DNA from: Branchipolynoe longqiensis
Taxonomy: Eukaryota; Annelida; Polychaeta; Phyllodocida; Polynoidae
DNA: 64,000 nucleotides
Assembly: GCA_030323885.1 (NCBI GenBank)
Contig: CM059196.1
Coordinates: forward strand, 44,105,798 to 44,169,797
Direction of reading: 5' to 3'
Shown here: positions 55,885 through 64,000 of the stretch, one piece after another
Layout of the letters: every line of letters starts with the position of its first letter
How positions within the stretch are numbered: the first letter of the stretch is position 1
The notes under the pieces: model-generated
What the model saw: only the letters and a program-made list of their open reading frames with translations
Database searches by the model: none
Told to the model about the DNA's origin: nothing
Translations under genes and position numbers: made by a program

Positions 55885-56458
55885 TCTCACTAAGGTCATT
55901 AGCAACAGTACTAGTACTTATACATTTATTCAGTGTGTTGAACAATGACCGTATGGGAAAGGTATATTATTTTGAATTGGTTCTTCTATCAATGGGATCC
56001 TTACCCCTTCAGCTAGGCTAAGGATAGTTCAATTATCTGTAACTTTATTCCATTCTGAAAGGCAGTTATTAAGATTACCAGCTTCCAAAATGTATTGCCT
56101 ACTGATGTTTCAGTTGCCACTTCTATTTGTTCCCTGGGCGAGGGAATGGCTTCTGAGCGGTTAACTCCCTCTTGAAGGGTCTGTTCCCGTCGTTCCAGCT
56201 GAACAACTGCCTCTGGCCCTTTCCCCTGGCCTGGAAACTGAAGTTTGTCCTGAACCGGCCTCCTCATTGGCTGGTTCGTCGGTTTAGAAAATCCTGCCTC
56301 ATCTTCTGGAAGCGGTTGGGATTAGCATCCGACGACTTCTTTTTGTCTGTTTCCATGTGTTTGCCTCACTTGGAACTGGTCTCCACCTGTTTAAACAAGT
56401 ACTGGAGCTGACTGCCAAACATCTTGGTTTTGTCTAGTGGCTTGCCCTTAATGGGATT
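55885..56458 (-). pseudogene. DIRS-like retroelement remnant, downstream part
   Basis: Minus-strand remnant with several frame changes. From 56458 downwards the frames read GKPLDKTKMFGSQLQYLF, then NRRTSQ, then RFRTNFSFQARGKGQRQ (basic, Gly/Gln/Arg-rich), and finally LNNCLSEWNKVTDN, stop, TILSLAEGVRIPLIEEPIQ. The last block matches the pattern W-x2-(I/V)-T-x-D-x3-IL-x2-(V/A)-x-G-x2-I found at the start of DIRS polymerase, as I remember the family. RT, RNase H and tyrosine recombinase parts are not present. The longest frame (56013-56267) is not the coding frame throughout. The segment is continuous with 60397-61005 if the Ty3 insertion is removed. Confidence 0.65.
56454..56458. repeat. Left target-site duplication of the Ty3 element (GGATT)
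   Basis: GGATT immediately before TGAAAAATG. The same five bases follow the 3' end at 60397-60401. The duplication could be read as up to seven bases (GGATTTG). Confidence 0.8.
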
Positions 56459-56905
56459 TGAAAAATGAGCAGACTGGTCTATGAGAGACTATAGCCCTGT
56501 TTACACGGGCGATTTAAAACGCCACATATAAAACGCCTTGCCTAGATCGACTCACATTTGCTGTGTAGACGCACCTCTGTGGCGTTTTAGGGCTGAATCG
56601 ATTCATATGAAACGCTTCATCTATACCACCTTGGGAGGTGGTTTATTTGAAGCGATTCAGCTGGTTCCCGGCAGTGTTAGGGCCCGATTAGGTGCTCGCC
56701 GGCTACAGGCGCACCACAGGCTGCTGGTTCCCGGCACCCAAACACTCTTTCAACTCTGTCCGTGTAAACGCACCTCAAAAACGCCTCATATAAATCGCTT
56801 TGTCTAGATCGTTTCACAATTCCCCGTGTAAACACGGCTTACATGTCTGCTGAAGAATAAACACTACACAGTCTCCCTCACAATCCAACATAACTCAACT
56901 TAACA
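56459..56905 (+). mobile_element. 5' LTR-like end of the Ty3 element, interrupted
   Basis: Starts TGAAAAATGAGCAGACTGG and ends CATAACTCAACTTAACA, giving TG...CA termini. Without the HARB insert it is about 99 bp. From actggtctatg onward it matches 60314-60396. Its first 15 bases equal gag positions 57828-57842, and the next 30 or so equal the end of the pol frame. Contains a gaataaac polyadenylation-like signal. Confidence 0.75.
56494..56837. mobile_element. HARB element inside the Ty3 5' end (344 bp)
   Basis: Left end GCCCTGTTTACACGGGC, right end CCCCGTGTAAACACGGC. Flanks ATA (left) and TTA (right). The homologous 3' copy reads gagactatatgtctgctg without it. The interior repeats aaacgcc/gcgttt and gaagcgattc/gattcatatgaaacgc. 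Same family as 62442-62988. Confidence 0.87.
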
Positions 56906-57442
56906 TGGTGACAGCTGGGTGGAACCTGCCCTTGCAATGAGCTCTGTCAACAGGAAGTCAACAACAATGGTATGGTGTTGATCTGTTAATGGACAACTGT
57001 GAGCTCTGGAATGAGAGTATTGTTGAGACGTGTGAGTGATAATAGGGAACCATGCTGCCTGCTGTGCACTCTGAACTCTGGATGCAAGGTTCACCTCTGC
57101 CAGAATTAATGGGCATTGACAACTTTGGCTGTAACTAAGTCAAAAATGGTCCGATCTGGATGCTGTCAAGTGCATTCTGTGCAGGACAGAGCCCATTAAT
57201 ATGTGTGCTGTGTCTGATGAAGATGGAAAGTGAAGAAATGCCATGCAGAATTTGAAATTGGTTCAGTAAGTAAGGCCTACCACAGATCTCGATCTACTGC
57301 AAGTGTAAAAACATGCTGTCTTCCATCATTGGAGTGGAAGTGTAGTGTCCTGACAATATTGCCAATTTTCTGACTACCACCAACTTGTTATCATTGTGCA
57401 TAATTGTGTTAATCCTTGTGTGCTAAGTCCTAGACACCAAAC
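56906..57442 (+). other. Primer-binding site and leader of the Ty3 element
   Basis: TGGTGACAGCTGGGTGGAAC directly follows the 5' end. A TGG start is usual for a tRNA-primed site, but I cannot name the tRNA. About 540 bases of untranslated leader precede the gag ATG at 57443. Nothing else is seen in it. Confidence 0.55.
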
Positions 57443-60351
57443 ATGGCTACTAATTTGGGAGTTCCGTTACCACAACTGAACTGGGACATCAGGGATCAAA
57501 CTTGTGCATTCAGTGAATGGAAGAGCTTCCTTAACAGCTACTTTGTGATCAATGATGTAGAAAATGAAAAGAAATGGCACTACATCTTGCTGTCAGCTGG
57601 TACCAAAGGTCATGAACTCTGGAATTCATGGGGTCTGAGTGATGAAACAAAGAGAGACCCAGCCAAGGTATTTGAACAGTTTGAAAAACATTTGGTGGGA
57701 ACCCTTAACAAATGGGTTATGCGACTTGAACTGGCTAGTTTGGTCCAAAAAGAAGGTGAAGCTGTTCATGATTTTATTTGCCGTCTCAAAGTTAAGGCGA
57801 ATATGTGCACTTCCTCAAATGAGGAGATGAAAAATGAGCAGATAATGTTTCAGTTGATCAAAGGTATTTTCTGGCCTGAAGCACGTTAGAAGTTGATTGA
57901 GAAGGGAAACACACTGAAACTAGAGGATGCAATCAAATGTGCTGACTGTTACCAGGCAACACTTCAAAATACTAACAGTTTTGCTGGTACCACTAGTGCC
58001 TCAATCAACACATTCGAGTACCACAACACTTGTCGTTTCTGTGGAACATTGCATCCGCCGAGGAAATGCCCAGCATATGGCAAGAAGTGTAATAATTGCC
58101 AAAAGATGAACCATTTTGGTAAAGTGTGCCATCAGAAATGCGATCAGAGCACCAGAGCTGGGAAGAAGTACCCTGGTGGTGCCAAGACCAAGCATCGACA
58201 ATCCCATTCCAAGAGCAGACATAGGGATAATCATAGGACTGTACATGACTTTGACTGTAATAGAAGTCCCCCAAATGATGACGCTCTTGACTGTGGGGAG
58301 GTGACAGTCCAGGTATGTGACTTTGATGCAACGGACAGACAGTCAATCTTTGCTAAGTTGAATGTAAAGCCTCCTGATGTAAAGTGCAAAGTGACTCTCA
58401 AGGTCAAAGCGGACACAGGTGCCAATGGTAACATCCTACCATTGCGATGCCTACGGCAGATGTATCCGAATGAAAGACATCCTCAGTGTATGTTACAGCG
58501 TAGCTCTGTCAAACTTACTGCTGTAAATGGCACAGACATTGAACAATTAGGTACAATGGTTATGCAGATCCAATTTGAAGACTCCAAATGGATCACTGCC
58601 AGATTCTATGTGTGTGACACTAAGGGGCCAGCCATTTTGTCGTGTGGGGCCTCTGAAAGGTTGAAACTTATAAGCGTTTCACAGAGCAAAAATATCAGTG
58701 TTGTTCATGAAAATAAATTGCAGTCCCACACCACTGTCCCTAGCAGTAGACCAAACAAACATGAGGTCAAGCCCGAGATTTCTGACAGGAGTGCCTTGCG
58801 ACAAGCTTATTCTGAGTGTTTTGAAGGCATTGGTCGAATGCCCAAACCATACCATATTGCGTTTAAAGATGATGCTACCCCAGTTATTTCTGCTCCACGT
58901 AAATATCCCATTCAGCTGAGACAGGAACTTTGTGACAAAATTGAAGAAATGGTGAAACTTGGTGTTGTAGAAAAATATTCTGATGAAACTGCTTGCGATT
59001 GGGTCAGCTCCTTAGCATTTTCCCGTAAAGCATCTGGTGAGCTTAGGGTGTGTTTAGATCCTAAAAATCTCAACCAAGCAATTAGGCGTACACATCATAA
59101 GACACCTACACTAGAAGAAATCAGTCACAACTTCTCTGGCTCAACTGTGTTTTCTAAACTTGATGCTAAGCATGGGTATTGGAGCATTGTTTTAGATGAT
59201 GAAAGCAGCATGTTATGCACATTCAACAGCCCTGCTGGTAAATACAGATTCCGTCGTTTACCATTTGGCTTGTGTGTTTCTCAAGACATCTTTCAGAAAT
59301 ACATGGATGAGATCATTGAGAAAGCAGGTGTCGGTGTGGATGGCATTGTTGATGACATCGTTGTACATGGTAAAGATGAGTCGAAACATGATGAAGCTCT
59401 ACTACGATTAATGAAGGTAGCCAAAGAGTATGGTCTAGTATTTCGCTTTGAAAAGTGTGAAATCAAAAGAAGATGATTGAATTCTATGGTCTGATCTGGT
59501 CCAAGGATGGTATGAAGCCTGATGTAAAGAAATGTGATGACATTCGAAACCGTCCTGCTCCCCAGAATAGGCAGGAGCTCCAAAGCTTTCTTGGTCTCAT
59601 ACAGTATTTAGGGCCCTTCATACCACACTTGTTGACCAAGACAAGTGTATTACGCTTATTGTTGAAATCAGATGCTGATTGGAGTTGGGATGTAGAACAT
59701 AATGCTGCTTTTGAGTCACTAAAACAGGCTATTCATGAAGACATGCGGTTGCGATATTTTGATCCTAACCTAGCATTTGAACTAGAGGTTGATGCGTCTA
59801 TCCTTGGATTAGGTGCTGCTCTCATTCAGAATGGGAAGCCTGTTGCATTCGCTTCCAAAGCACTTACTCCAGCTAAGACTAGGTATGCAAACATAGAGAG
59901 AGAGTTACTAGCTGTTGTATATGGACTAGAAAAGTTCCATACGTACATTTTTGGTCGCTCGCTGATTGTTTTTAGTGATCATAAGCCACTAGAAAACATT
60001 AAGCTGAAGCAGCTAAGCCAAGCTCCTCCTCAGTTGCAGCGCATGCTGTTGCGCATCCAGCCGTATGATATTGACTTGAAGTACCGTCCTGGAAAGGAGA
60101 TGGTCTACGCTGACTACTTGTCACGAATAGCACCCTCTCCCGGACCGAGTGTAGAACTTGAACAAGCGATACACATGGTACAGATCTCAGTCAACCAGCT
60201 TGAAAAGTTGCGCTTAGGTAGTAAGCAAGATGTTGAGATATCGGCATTGGCTGAGCAGATTATTCGAGGTTGGCCACAACAGGTTAGACAAGTTCCAAAA
60301 GTTATTCGGAGCTACTGGTCTATGAGAGACTATATGTCTGCTGAAGAATAA
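57443..60351 (+). pseudogene. gag-pol: Ty3/Mag-like gag-pol, broken, lacking integrase
   Basis: Gag and Pol of a Ty3-type LTR retrotransposon. The frame opens with the capsid-like region (FSEWKSFLNSYF, 57443 onward). A TAG at 57887-57889 interrupts it between PEAR and KLIEKGN, in the same frame. Two zinc knuckles follow (CRFCGTLHPPRKC; CNNCQKMNHFGKVC, a CX2CX4HX4C form) near 58030-58130, then the protease motif ADTGANGN near 58410. Next comes reverse transcriptase with SKLDAKHGYWSI, RRLPFGL and the catalytic IVDDIVVHG (near 59344-59370). A frameshift at about 59470 moves the frame to IEFYGLIWSKDG. RNase H follows with ELEVDAS and SDHKPLE, then the connection segment YRPGKEMVYADYLSR. The frame ends YWSMRDYMSAEE and stops at the TAA of the 3' end. 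No integrase HHCC/DDE region is present. Knuckle arrangement and RT resemble the Mag/SURL lineage (inference). Dead for transposition on its own. Confidence 0.9.
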
Positions 60352-60396
60352 ACACTACACAGTCTCCCTCACAATCCAACATAACTCAACTTAACA
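60314..60396 (+). mobile_element. 3' LTR-like end of the Ty3 element
   Basis: Matches the 5' end from actggtctatgag to cttaaca (83 bp), uninterrupted. Its first 36 or so bases are also the end of the pol frame. No polypurine tract precedes it, and the integrase region is deleted. Confidence 0.8.
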
Positions 60397-60401
60397 GGAT
60401 T
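60397..60401. repeat. Right target-site duplication of the Ty3 element (GGATT)
   Basis: GGATT directly after TTAACA, matching 56454-56458. Confidence 0.8.
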
Positions 60402-61005
60402 TGGTGCAAGGAATAGTGTATATTCCTTCCCATCATTGTCCGTAATTTTCTTGGACCTAGCCACCTCCTTGCCTGTGTCAATGCAGACTTCTTGCACTTC
60501 TTCATTTCCTTTCCACAGGATTTAGCGTATTTACCCGTGTGTTTGGTGTCTGAGTCAGAGCTCGTTGATGAAGAGTCTGACGAAGAGTCAGAGGAAGAAG
60601 ATTTGTGTTTCCTCCTCTTCTTGATCTTCTTTTAGCTCTTCTTCACAAGGAGCTTCTTTTTTAAGGCCCTCCCCTTTAGAGGAGTGGTCTCTTTTCTTAT
60701 GTTTGCGTTTACGCGCCGCCACACCTCCTCCTCTGACTCGTCGTTAGACGAGGCCTGATCTTCTGATAGATCTTCCCATTCAGACTCGTCAGAATCCAAT
60801 GGGACCTTCGTCCACGTTTTCTTGGAGGCAGCTGCTCTTGAAGGTAGCATTTCCTCCATTTTCTGTTGAGTGAGTCTAGCAACTTGTTCGTCCAGATCAG
60901 CTGGGCTGGGGCCCTTATCGTACCCCACCCACCTCCTCAGAATCCCTTTGTTCTGGTGAAGGTGACCTTTGTACCCGCGTCGGCGGTGTTCCGTCTTCAT
61001 CATCT
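60397..61005 (-). pseudogene. DIRS-like retroelement remnant, gag-like part
   Basis: Minus-strand frame starting at 61003 (MMKTEHRRRGYKGHLHQ), 123 codons, with ADLDEQVARLTQQKMEEML and an acidic stretch (DSDESEWEDLSEDQ). A TAA follows VKKS near 60632. The frame then continues as a Ser/Asp-rich segment (SSSSDSSSDSSSTSSDSD) and, after a one-base shift, DTGKEVARSKKITDNDG and EYTLFLAPNP, which joins in frame to IKGKPLDK at 56458 across the Ty3 insertion. Together they look like the Gag of a DIRS-like retroelement. A cellular charged protein is an alternative for this half alone. Confidence 0.6.
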
Positions 61006-62438
61006 AACGATCATGTCAATATGATCGAAACTAAGCTGTAAAACAGTAATAACTTATCAAAAAGTTTCGAAAAACTGTATACATGAATGCTAACATGAAC
61101 TGAACCAACGTATCGAGTTTGAAAGATATTAATCTGTCTGGTTTTGTAGTAAATGTAGAAAAACTGCCGGATCTGCTCACAAGACATCCTCCTGCTGTGA
61201 GCTGATTATGCTAATTGCTGGACCAGGATGTGCTTCCTTCTCCCTGGGCTACGAGTAGCCAGAGGCATAGTAACGAGGTAAAATTCAAAATTCCTTTAAA
61301 CAAAAGAAATGTAGGTCTAATATAGTCATCCCCAGAAACTCAATACCATCGAATTATGGAATCCACAAATGTGAAGTGAAAAAACCGAACAACACTCCAA
61401 CTAATCCCACAGATCATGGCAGCGCTGCTTCAGTTCATTCTCAGATCTATTTGGCGTCACCTGTAGGAATGGTTAGTACGATAATTTAACTTCACGCCAG
61501 ATGGCAGCACTGAACGCGCGCGCACTCGTAGATGACGTTTAGCGCTAAAAATAGCCATTGTGCACGGTGGGGGAGGTTGGCGAGCAGGTGGGGAGGGGAG
61601 TGTACATCGATATACCGTAAAGGACACGTGCCAGCCATATTGCACCACAAAGCTGTAATGTATTGGGAGCACAGGCTTAAAAGTAATGTCTGGTGCAAGG
61701 ACAGGCAATTTCATCACCAAATACCACGCAGGTCGGACGCCAATAGAGACAGGCACATATATCCAGTGGAGGAGAGCCTGATTACTAGTTTCAAAACGAT
61801 CGTTGCATGGGCTGCAACTGCAAGACGCAAGACGGCATCCATCACCAACAAAGCACCTCGGGTAATGAATGAGTACCTTAACATTGCTAAAGGCAGTCTT
61901 TCTCGGCCCTGATTGGCTGGTTTTATGTGATTAGGCCTAAACCTTATATTGAGTACCATAACATGTTGGCATTGCGGTGAGGACCTATTTCTAACAATTA
62001 GCCTAATTGTCTTCAAGTGTATTCTAATCTTTAAAAATTAAGCCAACATAGCCTTTGTGTTGACGATATTATTATAGTTTTGGGACATTTGAATGAAAAT
62101 GTGTTTGCAAAATTAACTACCTTTATCCATGAGTGTCTCCCAAATATGACTCATTATGAGCCACCATGCTTACCGATGGCATAATGATCGCCTTTTCGCT
62201 TTAATCTGCCTGTGGATTGGGAGCAAATGGTACTTTTGTGTGTGTAGATAACCCCAATAGCCGATGTTTAGTTTTTGTGCTGGGGGGGGGGGGGGGGGGG
62301 GATTCGTTAAACAACAACAAAGTAGATATTCTATCCATACGCTTAAATATTCGTAATTCTTGATAAAACTCAGTACAATAACCAAAAGATTTCTAATGCA
62401 ACTTTCAGTCTACTTATCAATTAGGTGAAAAATTGCCT
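61006..62438. other. No gene recognised
   Basis: A MITE-B-like fragment may lie at 61278-61365 (cagaaactcaataccatcga). ctaaaaatagccattgtgca near 61546 resembles 12275. A poly-G run lies at 62282-62300. Frames of 68-126 codons near 61.5-61.9 kb have no domain. Confidence 0.4.
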
Positions 62439-62441
62439 TTA

Positions 62442-62988
62442 GCTGTGTTTACACGGGGAATTGTGAAGCGAATTAGACAAAGCGATTTATATGAAGCGAA
62501 GTAGTGGTGCATTTACACGAGCGAGTTTGAAAGTCTGTCGGCGACCGGGAACAAGCAGCCTTAGTTCTGCCTGTAGCCGGCAAGCACTGTTATATTTGTT
62601 GAGTTTACACTCGGCGATGCGACGCCGATGAAGCTGCTACGTTAATATCGCTTTTAATTTAGGGTTAATTTAATTAAATTTCATTATTTGAGTATGTAAT
62701 TCTGTTAAATATGATCGCATTCAATAGATTTCGGCCTAATCGGTCCCTAACACTGCCGGGCACCAGCGATTGTTACAGCTGCGCATGTAGCCGGCAAGCA
62801 CTATCACTGCCCGGGAACCAGTGGAATCGCTTCATATAAACCACCTCCCGAGGCGATCTACAAAAAGCGAATCATATGAATCGAATCAGCCCTAATCCGC
62901 TTAAGCGGCGCGTTTACACGGCGAATGTGAGGCGAACTAGGCAAGGCGATTCATATGAAGCGAATTAACTCGCCCGTGTAAACACAGC
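62442..62988. mobile_element. HARB element, second copy of the 56.5-kb family (547 bp, TTA TSD)
   Basis: Left end GCTGTGTTTACACGGGG, right end CCCGTGTAAACACAGC, TTA at 62439-62441 and 62989-62991. Interior repeats gaagcga and gcgattcatatgaagcg. Contains a block at about 62615-62755 (tatgatcgcattcaatagat, taatcggtccctaac) that also occurs in PAL-CAG elements, so the element is chimeric. Confidence 0.88.
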
Positions 62989-63030
62989 TTATGATACGGT
63001 CGGGACTAGACTGTCAGAGTTCACCAAACG

Positions 63031-63196
63031 CAGTGGCGGATTAACCATTAGGCTGAGTAGGGTCTGACAGGGTTGGTGGTTTAACGACCACCCAGGCTCA
63101 TATACTGATCGGGGGGCGGGGGTATATATGCTCTCAGGCACCCTCCCTTCCAGGCCCCTAAGCTTGATACTCAGCCTAATGGTTAATCAATCACTG
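63031..63196. mobile_element. Small hAT-like TIR element (166 bp)
   Basis: Left end CAGTGGCGGATTAACCATTA, right end TAATGGTTAATCAATCACTG, inverted over about 29 bases with three mismatches. CAGTGGCGGA-type ends are common in hAT elements. No matching 8-bp flanks seen. Confidence 0.8.
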
Positions 63197-64000
63197 GTTT
63201 GATTTGAACTCCGGGCGAAGACTGCCAAATTACATGTAGTCTTGATCGTAATTCTGGCTTCCCTGTTAGACACTAGACAAACTGACAATGCTATTGCAAC
63301 ATATTGTGTGTACGTATATGTATACAACTATCTGCCTACGGAACACCATCGTTAAAATGTACTCTGTTAAGCCAGATATCGGATAAACCGTACGAAATCT
63401 CAGTTAACCTTTTCTTCATTTTTACATACTGTAGGCTAAATGTTAAATAATTTGATATAAAAAAAAAGTAAGTGCTTTACCTAGTTTTATGAAGCTAACA
63501 GTAGATCTATTTTCTGTAATGTGTTTATTGTGTATCATCAATGCCTTTGGTATCATGTTCAGCGGACATATTTCTAATGTAGGACTATATATAATCTACG
63601 CATACAATATTAAACCATACAATCGGCTAACTCAGACAATCGGCTAAAACGGGCACTCCCCCCCCCCCCCCCATTAATAGGGCCTACATTTCAACAAAGG
63701 TGTACTCGGTGTGATATATGTGTATGTATAAATGTCCATCTTTATACAAGTATTATGCTAAACGGTCAGAGGGCTTCCTGGCTTGAATGTGTGGGGATTC
63801 TGGAATGTTCTGTGTAACACGGTTAGAGCAACTTGGTGCACAGTTGTCTGTGGGGACAGGTAAGAGAAGTCCTTCCTGTCCCACTACCGGTTGGTCACTT
63901 CTGCCTGATTTTTTATTGAAGCAAGTCGTGCCTGGTTCGGCCCTCCCCTCTCGCCTCCATTACTGCCGACTGCGTGTCTTTAATGGCTTTGGACTTGTGT
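63197..64000. other. No gene recognised
   Basis: Poly-C tract at 63657-63672. Otherwise AT-rich unique-looking sequence to the right edge. Confidence 0.4.

Noticed and set aside
56013..56267. 84-codon minus-strand frame as an independent gene
   Set aside because: The coding signal of the DIRS-like remnant runs in another frame over most of this stretch, so the listed frame is a shadow after frameshifts.
57887..57889. Programmed stop-codon readthrough in gag
   Set aside because: The TAG lies inside gag before the zinc knuckles rather than at the gag-pol boundary, and a separate frameshift and integrase loss show a decayed copy.
61532..61912. 126-codon plus-strand frame
   Set aside because: No recognisable domain or splice context, and part of it matches a dispersed ctaaaaatagcca word seen at 12.3 kb.

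Overview
This is a eukaryotic, AT-leaning, intron/intergenic-type window with no intact cellular protein-coding gene that I can recognise. The mobile-element content points to a lophotrochozoan, most likely a mollusc (inference). One SINE body resembles a repeat I associate with mollusc genomes; there is a Mag-like Ty3 element, a DIRS-like element, an RNase-H-bearing LINE, and many short TIR elements. Almost every long open frame is an artefact of tandem repeats whose period is divisible by three, or of GA/GGA-rich tracts.

Family labels used below. SINE-1: tRNA-derived, about 340 bp, A and B boxes followed by a conserved body and an acgtaaaac(t/a)ccaacaa tail; about 27 full or partial copies in both orientations. 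SINE-2: a second tRNA-like family with ctggaatggcagaaatgtgg. SINE-3: a family starting gattgattgattgg. MITE-9: about 408 bp, ends TAGATAAAAGATTCACC, with exact or near-exact 9-bp target duplications. MITE-B: about 350 bp with ends TTAAAGTTGCATAATCCGAT. HARB: PIF/Harbinger-like non-autonomous elements flanked by TTA. PAL-CAG: long palindromic elements with ends GGGCCAAATGTA and a CAG target duplication. TR205: an element made of tandem 200-210-bp units between constant ends.

Layout. 0-14 kb: MITE-9 copies, SINEs, a 52-bp minisatellite grown from a SINE body (2.06-2.48 kb), a 51-bp minisatellite (7.2-7.7 kb) and a 760-bp GA tract (11.35-12.11 kb). 14.4-19.1 kb: a TR205 element broken by a HARB element and by another TIR element, two abutting PAL-CAG elements, and a MITE-9 copy carrying a short PAL-type insert. 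20-25 kb: minisatellites, MITE-B copies, and two broken LINE fragments (23.1-24.6 kb). 26-28.5 kb: a 43-bp satellite inside a roughly 115-bp satellite, split by a PAL-CAG insertion. 28.7-40 kb: HARB elements, a second TR205 element, a 400-bp GGA tract, and dense SINE-1 copies. 40-55 kb: ATGT microsatellite, hAT-like and other TIR elements, SINEs, and an ACGT-saturated HARB element at 52.3 kb. 55.9-61.0 kb: a three-layer nest, in which a minus-strand DIRS-like remnant is interrupted by a Mag-like Ty3 element (GGATT target duplication) whose 5' LTR-like end is itself interrupted by a HARB element. 61-64 kb: mostly unique sequence plus a second copy of that HARB family and a small hAT-like element.

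No cellular genes working together are visible. The best candidates for novelty are the HARB elements whose interiors are saturated with one short motif in both orientations, with different motifs in elements that share the same ends, and the Ty3 derivative whose 5' end appears stitched from small pieces of its own gag and pol. All positions and counts were read by hand and may be off by a few bases.
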